A stretch of 28,096 nt of DNA from JBDSKH01 sp035556655 (GCA_035556655.1 DATMFW010000031.1:1-28096); one strand, 5' to 3'; counted from the stretch's first letter, positions 17,612 through 24,776 are shown. A program made the numbers and translations. Notes: generated by a model from the sequence alone, not told the origin.

Positions 17612-18751
17612 TCAGCGGGATGCCGCGGTCGCGAACGACAGGAACGCCGCGCGGAGCATCGCGAGGGTCTCCTCGTCGGTGGAGACGTGTGCGCTGAGGC
17701 GCACGTGGCCGGCGCGCGCGGTCGCCGTGACGCCGTGGTTGTGCAGCGACGCGGCCAGCACCGTGAGTTGGTCGGGCTCGGGTTCGACGACGACGATGCC
17801 CGCACGCTCGGCCTCGGCGCGCGGCGACGTGACCGGCAGGGCGAACTCGTCGGCCAGGTCGATGATCTGCGACACCCGCTCGGCGATGCGACCGTTCACG
17901 GCGGGCACGCCGACGCCGGCCAGTTCCTCGAGGGCCGCGGCGAAGCGCGACTCGGCCACCGGATCCGGGTTGCTGACCTGGAACTTGCCCGGCCCGCGGG
18001 TGGGCTCGGGCACCTCGTCCATCGGGGTGCCGTCGACGTCGGTGGCGTTGAAGCCCGACCACACCGGCGTGAGGTGCTCCAGCGCTCGGTCGCTGAGCGC
18101 CAGGAACCCGGTGCCCCAGCCGGCGCGCGGCCACTTCTGACCCCCGGCGACGACGATGTCGGCGAGGTGGTACGGAGCGTCGACCACGCCGAACCCCTGG
18201 GTGGCGTCGACGATCAGCAGCCGGTCTCGGACCACCTGCCTGATGCCCTCCAAGTCGGCGAGATAGCCCGAGCGGAAATCGACGAGGCTCATCGCGACGG
18301 CGACCACCGCATCCGGCAGGTCCTGACCGCGGATGCCACCCGGCGTCAGGCGACCCGGTTGCGTGGTCATCCAGAACGGCTGCAGCACGCCGAGCGCCTG
18401 CGCAGCGCGGGTGGCGGCGAAGGTGAGGCTCGGGAACTCGGCCGGCGACAGCGCGAGCCCCCCGGTGATGCCGAACGCCGCGTGCATGAGACCCTGGCTG
18501 GTGTTGGGCTGGAAGACGATCTGGTCGGCGCGGAACCCGGTGAGCGACGAGACGGCCTCCTGCAGCCGGCGGTGCGGTGTCGTGTCGAGGATGCTGCCGA
18601 GCGAGCCGAACCGCGCGCGGGCGAGCAACGGCAGCAACGCCGCCTCCTCCTCGACGACGGCCGCGCCGACCGGGCCGAACCGGGCGAAGTCCAGGTAGCC
18701 GGGCTCCTCGTCGAACCGGGCCGCGAACGCCTCGATGCTCAGCGCCCCCAC
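17612..18751 (-). CDS. Class V aminotransferase / cysteine desulfurase-like PLP enzyme
   Basis: A 379-residue fold-type I PLP enzyme. The PLP-binding Asp182 and Gln185 lie in LIVDATQGFG, and Lys206 in VVAGGQKWPRAGWG is the Schiff-base lysine. NTSQGLMHAAFG (83-94) forms the phosphate-binding region. The GQKW context and lack of a clear catalytic Cys loop favour an isopenicillin-N-epimerase or kynureninase-like class V enzyme over an iron-sulfur cysteine desulfurase; the substrate is unknown. The frame extends upstream, but the GTG at 18751, overlapping the uppS end by 13 nt and with GGGAG 5 nt before it, gives the sensible N-terminus. It is translationally coupled to uppS. Confidence 0.87.
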   Translation of the reverse strand: MGALSIEAFAARFDEEPGYLDFARFGPVGAAVVEEEAALLPLLARARFGSLGSILDTTPHRRLQEAVSSLTGFRADQIVFQPNTSQGLMHAAFGITGGLALSPAEFPSLTFAATRAAQALGVLQPFWMTTQPGRLTPGGIRGQDLPDAVVAVAMSLVDFRSGYLADLEGIRQVVRDRLLIVDATQGFGVVDAPYHLADIVVAGGQKWPRAGWGTGFLALSDRALEHLTPVWSGFNATDVDGTPMDEVPEPTRGPGKFQVSNPDPVAESRFAAALEELAGVGVPAVNGRIAERVSQIIDLADEFALPVTSPRAEAERAGIVVVEPEPDQLTVLAASLHNHGVTATARAGHVRLSAHVSTDEETLAMLRAAFLSFATAASR

Positions 18752-19524
18752 CGGCGCTCCCGCCCGGCGTAGTCGCGCAGCGCGCGCAGGAAGTCGACCT
18801 CGCGCAGGTCCGGCCCGAGCGCCTCGACGAAGTAGAACTCGCTGTGGGCGCTCTGCCACAGCATGAAGTCGCTCAACCGTTGCTCACCGCTGGTGCGGAT
18901 GATGAGGTCCGGATCCGGCTGGCCCTGCGTGTAGAGGTGGTCGCCGATCAGCTCCGGGGTGAGGATCTCGGCCAGGTCATCGATCGAGCCGCCGCCTTTG
19001 CCGTGGGAGCGCACGATGCTGCGCATCGCATCCGCGATCTCACGGCGGCCGCCATAGCCGACCGCGAGGTTCACGTGGAGTCCCGTGTTCTGCGCGGTGC
19101 GCGCCTCGGCGCCGCGCAGCACGGCGGCGAGATGCGGGGGCAGGATCTCGGGGGTTCCGACGTGCTGGATGCGCCAGTCTGCGGCGCGCGAGAGGTCGTC
19201 GGCGAGATCGGCGATGATCTCGAAGAGCTGCGTGAGCTCGGCCTCGGAGCGGCCCGTCAGGTTGTCGGCCGAGAGCAGGTAGATGGTGACGACCTTGATG
19301 CCGAGCTCGTCGCACCAGCGCAGGAACTCGCGCATCTTCTCGGCGCCCGCGCGGTGCCCGTGCGCCTCGGTCTCGAGGGCGCGATCCCGGGCCCAGCGGC
19401 GGTTGCCGTCGATGATCATCGCCACGTGATGCGGCCGGGGCGCGTCGGCGAGCGAGCGCCGCAGTCGCGCCGAGTAGAGCCCATACAGAAGGCCCGGACC
19501 CCCGAAGCCTCTGCGTTCACGCAC
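18739..19524 (-). CDS. uppS: Cis-prenyltransferase (isoprenyl transferase, UppS family)
   Basis: Condenses IPP onto an allylic diphosphate with cis geometry, producing lipid carriers for cell-wall synthesis or shorter Z-prenyl diphosphates. A 261-residue protein: MIIDGNRRWAR (36-46) contains the catalytic Asp39 and the phosphate-binding GNRR; the C-terminal signature is DLIIRTSGEQRLSDFMLWQ. The gene lies next to a haemolysin III gene, the arrangement of mycobacterial Rv1086, which makes short-chain Z,E-farnesyl diphosphate; chain length here cannot be read with confidence. The GTG at 19524 is chosen because TAACGT ends 6 nt upstream and there is no Shine-Dalgarno. Its 3' end overlaps the class V aminotransferase-like gene. 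Confidence 0.95.
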   Translation of the reverse strand: MRERRGFGGPGLLYGLYSARLRRSLADAPRPHHVAMIIDGNRRWARDRALETEAHGHRAGAEKMREFLRWCDELGIKVVTIYLLSADNLTGRSEAELTQLFEIIADLADDLSRAADWRIQHVGTPEILPPHLAAVLRGAEARTAQNTGLHVNLAVGYGGRREIADAMRSIVRSHGKGGGSIDDLAEILTPELIGDHLYTQGQPDPDLIIRTSGEQRLSDFMLWQSAHSEFYFVEALGPDLREVDFLRALRDYAGRERRWGR

Positions 19525-19530
19525 GCGACA

Positions 19531-19536
19531 ACGTTA
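19531..19536 (-). promoter_or_regulatory. -10 element of uppS (leaderless)
   Basis: TAACGT (minus strand, 19536-19531) ends 6 nt before the GTG at 19524. It faces away from the trhA promoter; the whole divergent gap is only 58 bp. Confidence 0.6.
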
Positions 19537-19570
19537 CCCGTCTCACAGGGGACCCCCTGGGTGCACCCCG

Positions 19571-19576
19571 TACTGT
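19571..19576 (+). promoter_or_regulatory. -10 element of the haemolysin III gene (leaderless)
   Basis: TACTGT ends 6 nt before the ATG at 19583. No Shine-Dalgarno lies between them, and no clear -35 is seen. Confidence 0.6.
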
Positions 19577-19582
19577 TGCCGC

Positions 19583-20317
19583 ATGTTCGCTGCGCGATCC
19601 GAGCCCACCACCGACTCCGGTCCCGACCTGCCGAACATCCCGCTGCTCGATGACGCCATCGACCACCAGCCCGAGCTGGAGAAGAAGCCCGCGTGGCGCG
19701 GCTGGATCCACGCCGGGACCTTCCCGCTGGCGATCGTGCTCGGCATCGTGCTCATCGTGCTGTCCGAGGGTGCGCCGGCGAAGATCGCCTCGGCGGTGTT
19801 CATGGCCAGCTCGCTGCTGCTGTTCGGCATCTCGGCGATCTATCACCGGTTCGACTGGAAGCCGACCACGAAGGCCGTCTTCCGCCGGCTCGATCACTCC
19901 AACATCTTCCTGCTGATCGCCGGCACCTACACGCCGCTCGCGATCGACGCACTCGAGTACCCGCAGAACGTGATCCTGCTGTCGGTGATCTGGGGTGGCG
20001 CGATCCTCGGGATCCTCTCGCGCATCTTCTGGCTGAAGGCGCCGCGCTGGTCATACGTGGTGCTCTACATCGCGCTCGGCTGGGCGGCCATGGTGTACAT
20101 CGTCGACCTCGTGAACGCCAACGTCGCCACGATGGTGCTGGTGCTGATCGGCGGGGTCGCTTACACCACGGGTGCGCTGTTCTACGCGTTCAAGCGGCCC
20201 AACCCGGTGCCCGGGGTGTTCGGGTTCCACGAGCTGTTCCACTCGTGCACGGTGATCGCGTTCCTGTGCCACTGGACGGCGATCCTGCTGATCGCCATGA
20301 ACCCGGTCACGGGGTAG
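19583..20317 (+). CDS. Haemolysin III / PAQR family membrane protein (TrhA-like)
   Basis: A 244-residue protein with a cytoplasmic N-terminus of about 40 residues and seven predicted transmembrane helices. The conserved polar residues of the PAQR/HlyIII family are present: SAIYHRFDW (His88), DHSNIFLLIAGTYTP (Asp104, His105) and GFHELFHSCTVIAFLCHW near the C-terminus with three histidines, forming the putative metal site. Despite the name, members act in membrane-lipid homeostasis (TrhA in Bacillus influences membrane fluidity), and lytic activity is doubtful. The leaderless -10 supports the ATG at 19583. It is divergent from uppS, as in mycobacteria, and overlaps the next convergent gene by 11 bp. 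Confidence 0.93.
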   Translation: MFAARSEPTTDSGPDLPNIPLLDDAIDHQPELEKKPAWRGWIHAGTFPLAIVLGIVLIVLSEGAPAKIASAVFMASSLLLFGISAIYHRFDWKPTTKAVFRRLDHSNIFLLIAGTYTPLAIDALEYPQNVILLSVIWGGAILGILSRIFWLKAPRWSYVVLYIALGWAAMVYIVDLVNANVATMVLVLIGGVAYTTGALFYAFKRPNPVPGVFGFHELFHSCTVIAFLCHWTAILLIAMNPVTG

Positions 20318-20531
20318 CGTCGCGCTGCTCCTGCTCCAGTTGCTCGCGCACCTGGGCGCGGTAGTTCACCCGGCGGATGCGCCGCACCATGTCGATCACG
20401 AGCACCACGACCGCGAGCATCACCCCGATCGTGAGCACGAACCCCCAGACTCCCGGTGTCACCAGCTCGGTGTCGAAGTCGGTCGGGCTGGGGCTCGGGG
20501 TCGGCGAGGCGGCGACGATGTTCCAGATCAC
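20307..20531 (-). CDS. Small single-pass membrane protein
   Basis: A 74-residue protein with a Pro/Ser/Thr-rich outside segment (SPTPSPSPTD), one transmembrane helix (about 27-47) and a charged cytoplasmic tail (RRIRRVNYRAQVREQLEQEQ). A GTG at 20531 is chosen because GGAGG lies 6 nt upstream; the nearby GTG at 20537 would touch the ribosome-binding site. The size, topology and position near DUF4307/greA and the haemolysin III gene match the small membrane protein Rv1083 of M. tuberculosis. Function is unknown. Its 3' end overlaps the haemolysin III gene by 11 bp on the opposite strand. Confidence 0.78.
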   Translation of the reverse strand: MIWNIVAASPTPSPSPTDFDTELVTPGVWGFVLTIGVMLAVVVLVIDMVRRIRRVNYRAQVREQLEQEQRDATP

Positions 20532-20545
20532 GTGCACCCTCCGAG

Positions 20546-20571
20546 AGCGAATAGCCCGATAGCGAATAGCC
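20546..20571. repeat. Two 11-bp direct repeats in a divergent control region
   Basis: AGCGAATAGCC occurs at 20546-20556 and again at 20561-20571, a 15-bp spacing, between the small membrane protein gene and DUF4307. On the minus strand each reads GGCTATTCGCT. They could be tandem protein-binding sites or duplicated promoter parts; nothing in the sequence decides. Confidence 0.6.
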
Positions 20572-20604
20572 TGGACACCAGCGTAACCAGACCCGGAGGT
20601 ACCC

Positions 20605-21009
20605 GTGAGCACGCCCACCGCCCTCGAGGCGCGGTACGGCCGCACCCCCGGTCGGCGGCGGCGCGGTCTCGTGATCGCGCTGCTCGCGGCGGCGGGCGTT
20701 CTTCTCGTCGTCGTCGCATGGGTGGTGTGGGTGGGGCTGTTCGGCCCGGCCTCCGGGCTCGACTCCCGCACGCTCGGCTACACCGTGCAACCCGGGGATG
20801 CGGCGGTCGAGGTGCGCTACGAGGTCACGGTGGATGCCGGGCTCACCGCTTCCTGCGCGCTGCAGGCCATGAACGCCGACTTCGAGATCGTCGGATGGAA
20901 GGTGGTCGATCTGACGGCAGCCGACATCGCGACCCGGCAGTTCAGCGAGGTGGTCAGAACCTCTGAACCACCTGTCACCGGCTTGATCTACCGTTGCTGG
21001 CTGACCTAG
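20605..21009 (+). CDS. DUF4307 membrane-anchored protein
   Basis: A 134-residue protein of the actinobacterial DUF4307 family, function unknown. The N-terminal ALEARYGRTPG is the family opening, followed by a basic patch and one transmembrane helix (about 21-46). The C-terminal part is extracytoplasmic and contains two cysteines (Cys in TASCALQAMN and in IYRCWLT) that could form a disulfide, a conserved feature of the family. The GTG start has a good GGAGG 5 nt upstream. It lies just before greA, as in mycobacteria, where it is separated from the small membrane protein by mca; here they are directly divergent. Confidence 0.88.
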   Translation: MSTPTALEARYGRTPGRRRRGLVIALLAAAGVLLVVVAWVVWVGLFGPASGLDSRTLGYTVQPGDAAVEVRYEVTVDAGLTASCALQAMNADFEIVGWKVVDLTAADIATRQFSEVVRTSEPPVTGLIYRCWLT

Positions 21010-21021
21010 GCTTGCCCGAAC

Positions 21022-21042
21022 AGACCGGCCACCGGCCGGTCT
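21022..21042 (+). terminator. Hairpin between DUF4307 and greA
   Basis: AGACCGGCC pairs perfectly with GGCCGGTCT (9 bp) around an ACC loop, 12 bp after the DUF4307 stop. A T-enriched stretch (CTCTGTTTGTGT) follows, so it looks like an intrinsic terminator or attenuator. Transcription of greA would then need read-through or a promoter in the next 40 bp, where none is obvious. Confidence 0.55.
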
Positions 21043-21085
21043 CTCTGTTTGTGTCGAAGCCCCGTTTGTCAGAAGGAGCTCTCCC

Positions 21086-21577
21086 ATGACCGATGCGCCC
21101 GCCACCACGTGGCTGACCCAGGAGTCCTTTGACCGCCTCAGCGCGGAGCTCGAAGAGCTGAGCGGACCCGCGCGCGCCGACATCGCCAAGAAGATCGAGG
21201 CAGCGCGCGAAGAGGGCGACCTGAAGGAGAACGGCGGCTACCACGCTGCCAAGGACGAGCAGGGCAAGATCGAGGCCCGCATCCGGCAGCTCACCGAGCT
21301 GCTGCGCACCGCAACCGTCGGTGAGGCGCCCGAGAGCCACGGCGTCGTCGAGGTGGGCACCGTCGTCACCGCGAAGATCGCCGGAGACGAGACCCGCTTC
21401 CTGCTGGGCAGCCGCGAGATCGCCGACGACGCCAGCGACATCGACGTCTACCCGGCGACGAGTCCGCTCGGCCAGGCGATCCTGGGCCTCAAGATCGGCG
21501 AGAAGGCCACCTACACGGCCCCCTCGGGCAAGGACATCACCGTCGAGGTCACGAAGGTCGAGACCTACCGCGGCTGA
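21086..21577 (+). CDS. greA: Transcription elongation factor GreA
   Basis: Rescues backtracked RNA polymerase by stimulating transcript cleavage. At 163 residues it has the family's two domains: an N-terminal coiled coil (about 14-80) with EEGDLKENGGYHAAKDEQ, whose acidic Asp-Leu-Lys-Glu-Asn tip reaches the polymerase active site, and a C-terminal FKBP-like domain containing YPATSPLGQAILGLKIGEK. The ATG at 21086 has a strong AAGGAG. An N-terminus of about ten extra residues is normal for actinobacterial GreA. A hairpin lies upstream and a repeat array begins 12 bp after the stop, probably acting in 3'-end formation. Confidence 0.97.
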   Translation: MTDAPATTWLTQESFDRLSAELEELSGPARADIAKKIEAAREEGDLKENGGYHAAKDEQGKIEARIRQLTELLRTATVGEAPESHGVVEVGTVVTAKIAGDETRFLLGSREIADDASDIDVYPATSPLGQAILGLKIGEKATYTAPSGKDITVEVTKVETYRG

Positions 21578-21588
21578 CCGCGGGACGG

Positions 21589-21783
21589 AGCGGGTTGAGT
21601 AGCGCCGAAGGCGCGTGAGCGGGTTGAGTAGCGCCGCCAGGCGCGTGTCGAAACCGCGCCAGCGGGTTGAGTAGCGCCGCCAGGCGCGTGTCGAAACCGC
21701 GCCAGCGGGTTGAGTAGCGCCGCCAGGCGCGTGTCGAAACCGCGCCAGCGGGTTGAGTAGCGCCGAAGGCGCGTGTCGAAACC
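21589..21783 (-). repeat. Tandem array of the palindromic repeat, copy set 1 (five units)
   Basis: Five tandem units in reverse orientation. Unit 1 (21589-21617) is truncated; units 2-4 (21618-21660, 21661-21703, 21704-21746) are identical 43-bp copies; unit 5 (21747-21783) lacks the linker. Read on the minus strand a unit is GGTTTCGACAC, a GC stem, TACTCAACCCGCT and a 5-bp linker GGCGC. The stem is GCGCC/GGCGC; units 2-4 have a 4-nt loop, units 1 and 5 a 3-nt loop. No spacers separate units, so this is not CRISPR. Confidence 0.92.
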
Positions 21784-21820
21784 CCGTGCACAACTCCGCC
21801 CGCCTGCTCGCCCTACCCGC

Positions 21821-21826
21821 AAGACT
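21821..21826 (+). promoter_or_regulatory. Possible -10 of the GIY-YIG gene (leaderless)
   Basis: AAGACT ends 6 nt before the ATG at 21833. It departs from TANNNT at the first base, so support is weaker than for other starts here. No Shine-Dalgarno is present. Confidence 0.4.
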
Positions 21827-21832
21827 GCATCA

Positions 21833-22129
21833 ATGTCCTGGGTCTACATCGTCGAGTGCGCTGACGGTTCGTACTACGTCGGCAGCACCCGAGACATCGA
21901 TCGCCGGTACGAGCAACACGCCACCGGGCTGGGGTCGGAGTACACGCGCAAGCGACTACCGATCACCCTCGTCTTCGCCCAGGAGTACGACCGCATCGAC
22001 GATGCCTACGCCCGTGAGAAGCAGATCCAGGGGTGGTCGCGAGCGAAGCGGCGGGCACTCATCGAGCAGAACTACGACTCGTTGCCGTCGTTGAGTGGCA
22101 GCCGGTACCGGCGCGAGTCGGCGGAGTGA
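21833..22129 (+). CDS. GIY-YIG nuclease, stand-alone domain (UPF0213/YhbQ-like)
   Basis: A 98-residue protein consisting almost only of a GIY-YIG domain. The two strands read VYI (4-6) and YVG (15-17), the conserved Arg24 lies in DRRYEQH, and Glu62 in AREKQIQGW is the metal-binding catalytic residue, so it looks catalytically intact. A basic C-terminus (KRRALIEQN, RYRRES) could bind DNA. The frame extends up to a GTG at 21773 inside the repeat, but the ATG at 21833 gives the standard family start. Relatives are small predicted nucleases of uncertain role. The gene sits alone between two oppositely oriented arrays of the same palindromic repeat, about 50 bp from one and 18 bp from the other, which suggests a link between nuclease and repeats. 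Confidence 0.92.
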   Translation: MSWVYIVECADGSYYVGSTRDIDRRYEQHATGLGSEYTRKRLPITLVFAQEYDRIDDAYAREKQIQGWSRAKRRALIEQNYDSLPSLSGSRYRRESAE

Positions 22130-22147
22130 GTGTGGCAGGGGGTGCTG

Positions 22148-22310
22148 GGTTTCGACACGCGCCTTCGGCGCTACTCAACCCGCTCACGCGGTTTCGACAC
22201 GCGCCTTCGGCGCTACTCAACCCGCTGGCGCGGTTTCGACACGCGCCTTCGGCGCTACTCAACCCGCTCACGCGGTTTCGACACGCGCCTTCGGCGCTAC
22301 TCGACCCGCT
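22148..22310 (+). repeat. Tandem array of the palindromic repeat, copy set 2 (four units)
   Basis: Four units in forward orientation starting at 22148, 22190, 22232 and 22274, an exact 42-bp period. Each is GGTTTCGACACGCGCC-TTC-GGCGC followed by TACTCAACCCGCT (TACTCGACC in the last). Linkers are CACGC or GGCGC; GGCGC is also the linker of array 1. The orientation is opposite to array 1, so the two arrays form an inverted pair around the nuclease gene. The array lies between convergent genes and could serve as a bidirectional terminator. Confidence 0.92.
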
Positions 22311-22315
22311 CGGCG

Positions 22316-23557
22316 TCAGAAGTCGACACGGGGGCGGTAGCCCGCCTCGCGCAGCTTGCCCAGCACGAGTTCGGCGTGCTCAGGACCCCGGGTCTCGATG
22401 TGCAGCTCGAGCTCGACCTCGCTGATCTGCAGTCCCCCGCCGTGGCGGGTGTGCAGGACCTCGACGACGTTCGCGTTCGCCTCGGCGACGAGTTCGGCCG
22501 TGCGGGCGAGCTGACCGGGGCGGTCCGGCAGCGGGATGCGGATGCGCAGGTAGCGCTCCGAGGCGATGAGACCGCGGCTGATGACGCGCTCCATCACCAT
22601 CGGGTCGATGTTGCCCCCCGAGAGCACGATGACCGTCGGACCGTCGACCCGGTACTTGCCCGCCCTCGCGGCCGCCACCCCCACGGCGCCCGCCGGTTCG
22701 ACCACGAGCTTCGCGCGCTCGAGCAGCACCACCAGCGCCTGAGCGGTGTCGTCGTCCGACACGGTGACGATCTCGTCGACGGTGTCGCGGATGATCGCGA
22801 AGTTGAGCTCGCCCGGACGCCCGACCAGGATGCCGTCGGCGATCGTCGGGGTCGTGGTGATCGCCACCGGCTCTCCCGCGGCGAGCGAGGGCGGGTACGC
22901 GGCGGCGTTCTCGGCCTGCACCCCGATGATGCGCACGTGCCTGCCCAGCTCGGGTTCGAGCTGGGCGAACGCGCTCGCCAGACCCGAGATGAGCCCGCCT
23001 CCCCCGATCGGGACCACCAGGTTCTCGATGTCGGGGACCTGCTCCAGGATCTCCAGGGCGAGCGTGCCCTGGCCGGCCACCACATCCGGATGATCGAACG
23101 GCGGGATCAGGGTGGCCCCGGTGCGCTCGGCGAAGTCGGCGGCGGCGCGCAGGGTCTCGTCGACGACGTGCCCGTGCAGCACGACCTCGGCTCCGTAGTT
23201 GCGGGTCGCCTGCAGCTTGGGCAGGGCCACCCCGAGCGGCATGAAGATGGTCGCCGCGATGCCGAGTTCGCGCGCAGCGAGCGCGACCCCCTGGGCGTGG
23301 TTGCCGGCCGACGCCGCGACCACCCCCGCGGCCCGCTGCTCGTCGCTCAGCTGCGAGAGCCGGTTGTAGGCGCCGCGGATCTTGTACGACCCGGTGCGCT
23401 GCAGACTCTCGGCCTTGAGGTAGACGTCCTGGCCGAGCAGTTCGCGCAGGTAACGCGACTTCTCCATCGGGGTGGTGTCGACGACGGCGGCGACCCGCTC
23501 ACGGGCCTCCCGGATCTCGGCGAGCGTCGGGCCCGCCAGGGCGCGCTCAGTCGACAC
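22316..23557 (-). CDS. ilvA: Threonine ammonia-lyase (threonine dehydratase) with C-terminal ACT domain
   Basis: PLP-dependent deamination of L-threonine to 2-oxobutanoate, the entry to isoleucine synthesis. A 413-residue protein: the PLP lysine Lys59 lies in GSYKIRGAYN, SAGNHAQG is the substrate loop, and GGGGLISG binds the cofactor phosphate. A single ACT-type domain (about 335-413, starting LRIRIPLPDRPGQLA) implies amino-acid regulation. This length matches the shorter threonine ammonia-lyase type that serves either catabolism or biosynthesis; the substrate could include serine. The GTG at 23557 overlaps the upstream permease gene by 11 nt, with an AAGGG about 10 nt before it. The 3' end stops 6 bp from repeat array 2. 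Confidence 0.94.
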   Translation of the reverse strand: MSTERALAGPTLAEIREARERVAAVVDTTPMEKSRYLRELLGQDVYLKAESLQRTGSYKIRGAYNRLSQLSDEQRAAGVVAASAGNHAQGVALAARELGIAATIFMPLGVALPKLQATRNYGAEVVLHGHVVDETLRAAADFAERTGATLIPPFDHPDVVAGQGTLALEILEQVPDIENLVVPIGGGGLISGLASAFAQLEPELGRHVRIIGVQAENAAAYPPSLAAGEPVAITTTPTIADGILVGRPGELNFAIIRDTVDEIVTVSDDDTAQALVVLLERAKLVVEPAGAVGVAAARAGKYRVDGPTVIVLSGGNIDPMVMERVISRGLIASERYLRIRIPLPDRPGQLARTAELVAEANANVVEVLHTRHGGGLQISEVELELHIETRGPEHAELVLGKLREAGYRPRVDF

Positions 23558-24719
23558 GGGCGGCCGGACCCTTGGTGGCGGGGACCAAATCGGCGACGGT
23601 GGGGTGCGGGTTGGTGCGCCAGTCGCCGCGTCCGACGTAGCCGATCGAGGCGTTCAGCACCGCGACCAGCGGGACCGCGAACAACGCTCCGGGGATGCCG
23701 GCGATGAACCCCCCGGTCGCCACCGCGAGCACCACGGCCACCGGGTGCACCTTGACGGCGTTGCCCATGAAGAACGGCTGCAGCACGTGCCCCTCGACCT
23801 GCTGCACGAGGATCACGATGCCGAGCATGATCAGCGCCGGGATCGGGCCGAGGTAGACCAGCGCGACGAACACCGCGAACACCCCGGTCGCCACGGCACC
23901 AACGACCGGGATGAACGAGGCCAGGAACACGGCCACCGCGATCGGGACCACCAGCGGGAACCCGCCGTAGAACAGACCCAGGATGAAGGCACCGAGTCCG
24001 ATGCCGATCGCATCGATGGCGGCGACGAAGATCTGCACCTTCACGAACTGGGTCAGCGTGATCCAGGCGGCCTCGCCCCCGCCGATGATCGCGGCGCGCG
24101 CCCGCTGCGGGAACAGCCGCACGATCCAGTGCCACATGCTCCGGCCGTCTATGAGGATGAAGAGCGTCACGAACAGGGCGATGAGCGCACCGGCGAGCAC
24201 GTGCCCGGCCGTCGACCCGACGGCGAGGGCGCCCGAGAACAGCGAACCGCCGTCCGACTGCAGGAACGACACCAGCTGGTCGACATAGCCGTTGATGTCC
24301 TTCTCGTCGAGGAAGAACGGATCGCCCGCGAGCCAGGCGACGAAGTCCTGGTATTTGTCGGTGGTCTGTTCGACGAGCTCCGGGATGCCGCGCCGCACCG
24401 TGATGACGATGACCGTGATGAGCCCGGCGATGACGACGAGCAGGCCGACCTCGCAGATCGCGACGGCGAGCCCCTTCGGGATGCCGCGGCGCTGCAGCCA
24501 CTGGCTGAACGGCACCAGCAGGGCCGACAGCAGGATGGCCACGAACACCGGGACGGCGACATCGCGCAGCAGCGCGACGATCAGCCCGAACAGGGCGAGC
24601 ACGGCGGCGACGGCCAGGATGCGCCAGGACCAGGCGGCGGCGATCCGCATGCCGGGCGACACCTTCTCGTTCACCTCGGCGTCGGTGAGGGGCGTCGGTC
24701 TCTTCGCGCGGATCGCCAT
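23547..24719 (-). CDS. AI-2E family (TqsA/PerM-like) permease
   Basis: A 390-residue membrane protein with about eight transmembrane helices: a pair near residues 31-72, two more around 82-110, a large loop (about 110-160), then four or more in 170-365. Sequence features of the family include FLASFIPVVGAV (about 273-284) and QQVEGHVLQPFFMG. Family members include TqsA (autoinducer-2 export) and ion antiporters, so substrate assignment is open. The ATG at 24719 follows TAGACT by 7 nt and is probably leaderless. The stop lies within the start region of ilvA, so the two form an operon; the functional link is unclear. Confidence 0.93.
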   Translation of the reverse strand: MAIRAKRPTPLTDAEVNEKVSPGMRIAAAWSWRILAVAAVLALFGLIVALLRDVAVPVFVAILLSALLVPFSQWLQRRGIPKGLAVAICEVGLLVVIAGLITVIVITVRRGIPELVEQTTDKYQDFVAWLAGDPFFLDEKDINGYVDQLVSFLQSDGGSLFSGALAVGSTAGHVLAGALIALFVTLFILIDGRSMWHWIVRLFPQRARAAIIGGGEAAWITLTQFVKVQIFVAAIDAIGIGLGAFILGLFYGGFPLVVPIAVAVFLASFIPVVGAVATGVFAVFVALVYLGPIPALIMLGIVILVQQVEGHVLQPFFMGNAVKVHPVAVVLAVATGGFIAGIPGALFAVPLVAVLNASIGYVGRGDWRTNPHPTVADLVPATKGPAARVD

Positions 24720-24726
24720 GGAGGCA

Positions 24727-24732
24727 AGTCTA
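24727..24732 (-). promoter_or_regulatory. -10 element of the permease-ilvA operon (leaderless)
   Basis: TAGACT on the minus strand (24732-24727) ends 7 nt before the ATG at 24719. It is the same hexamer as the tetR -10. The GGAGG visible between them on the plus strand is not a ribosome-binding site for this gene. Confidence 0.6.
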
Positions 24733-24776
24733 GGCAGCGCCGGACGCGTCCCCGACCGCGTGTCCGTGGGGCTGAT

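Noticed and set aside
18752..18859. Longer start of the class V aminotransferase at 18859.
   Set aside because: The extra 36 residues are Arg/Ala-rich and overlap the conserved end of uppS; the GTG at 18751 has a ribosome-binding site.
21773..21832. N-terminal extension of the GIY-YIG protein starting at GTG 21773.
   Set aside because: The extension is translated repeat sequence; family homology starts at the ATG at 21833, which also has a possible leaderless -10.
21589..22310. CRISPR array.
   Set aside because: Units of 42-43 bp are contiguous without unique spacers, and no cas genes are present.
21589..22310. Insertion sequence or integron carrying the nuclease.
   Set aside because: No transposase or integrase, no terminal inverted repeats apart from the arrays, and no visible target-site duplication.
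22130..23707. Plus-strand open frame covering array 2 and the antisense of ilvA.
   Set aside because: Begins with translated repeat DNA and continues as a low-complexity shadow of ilvA.
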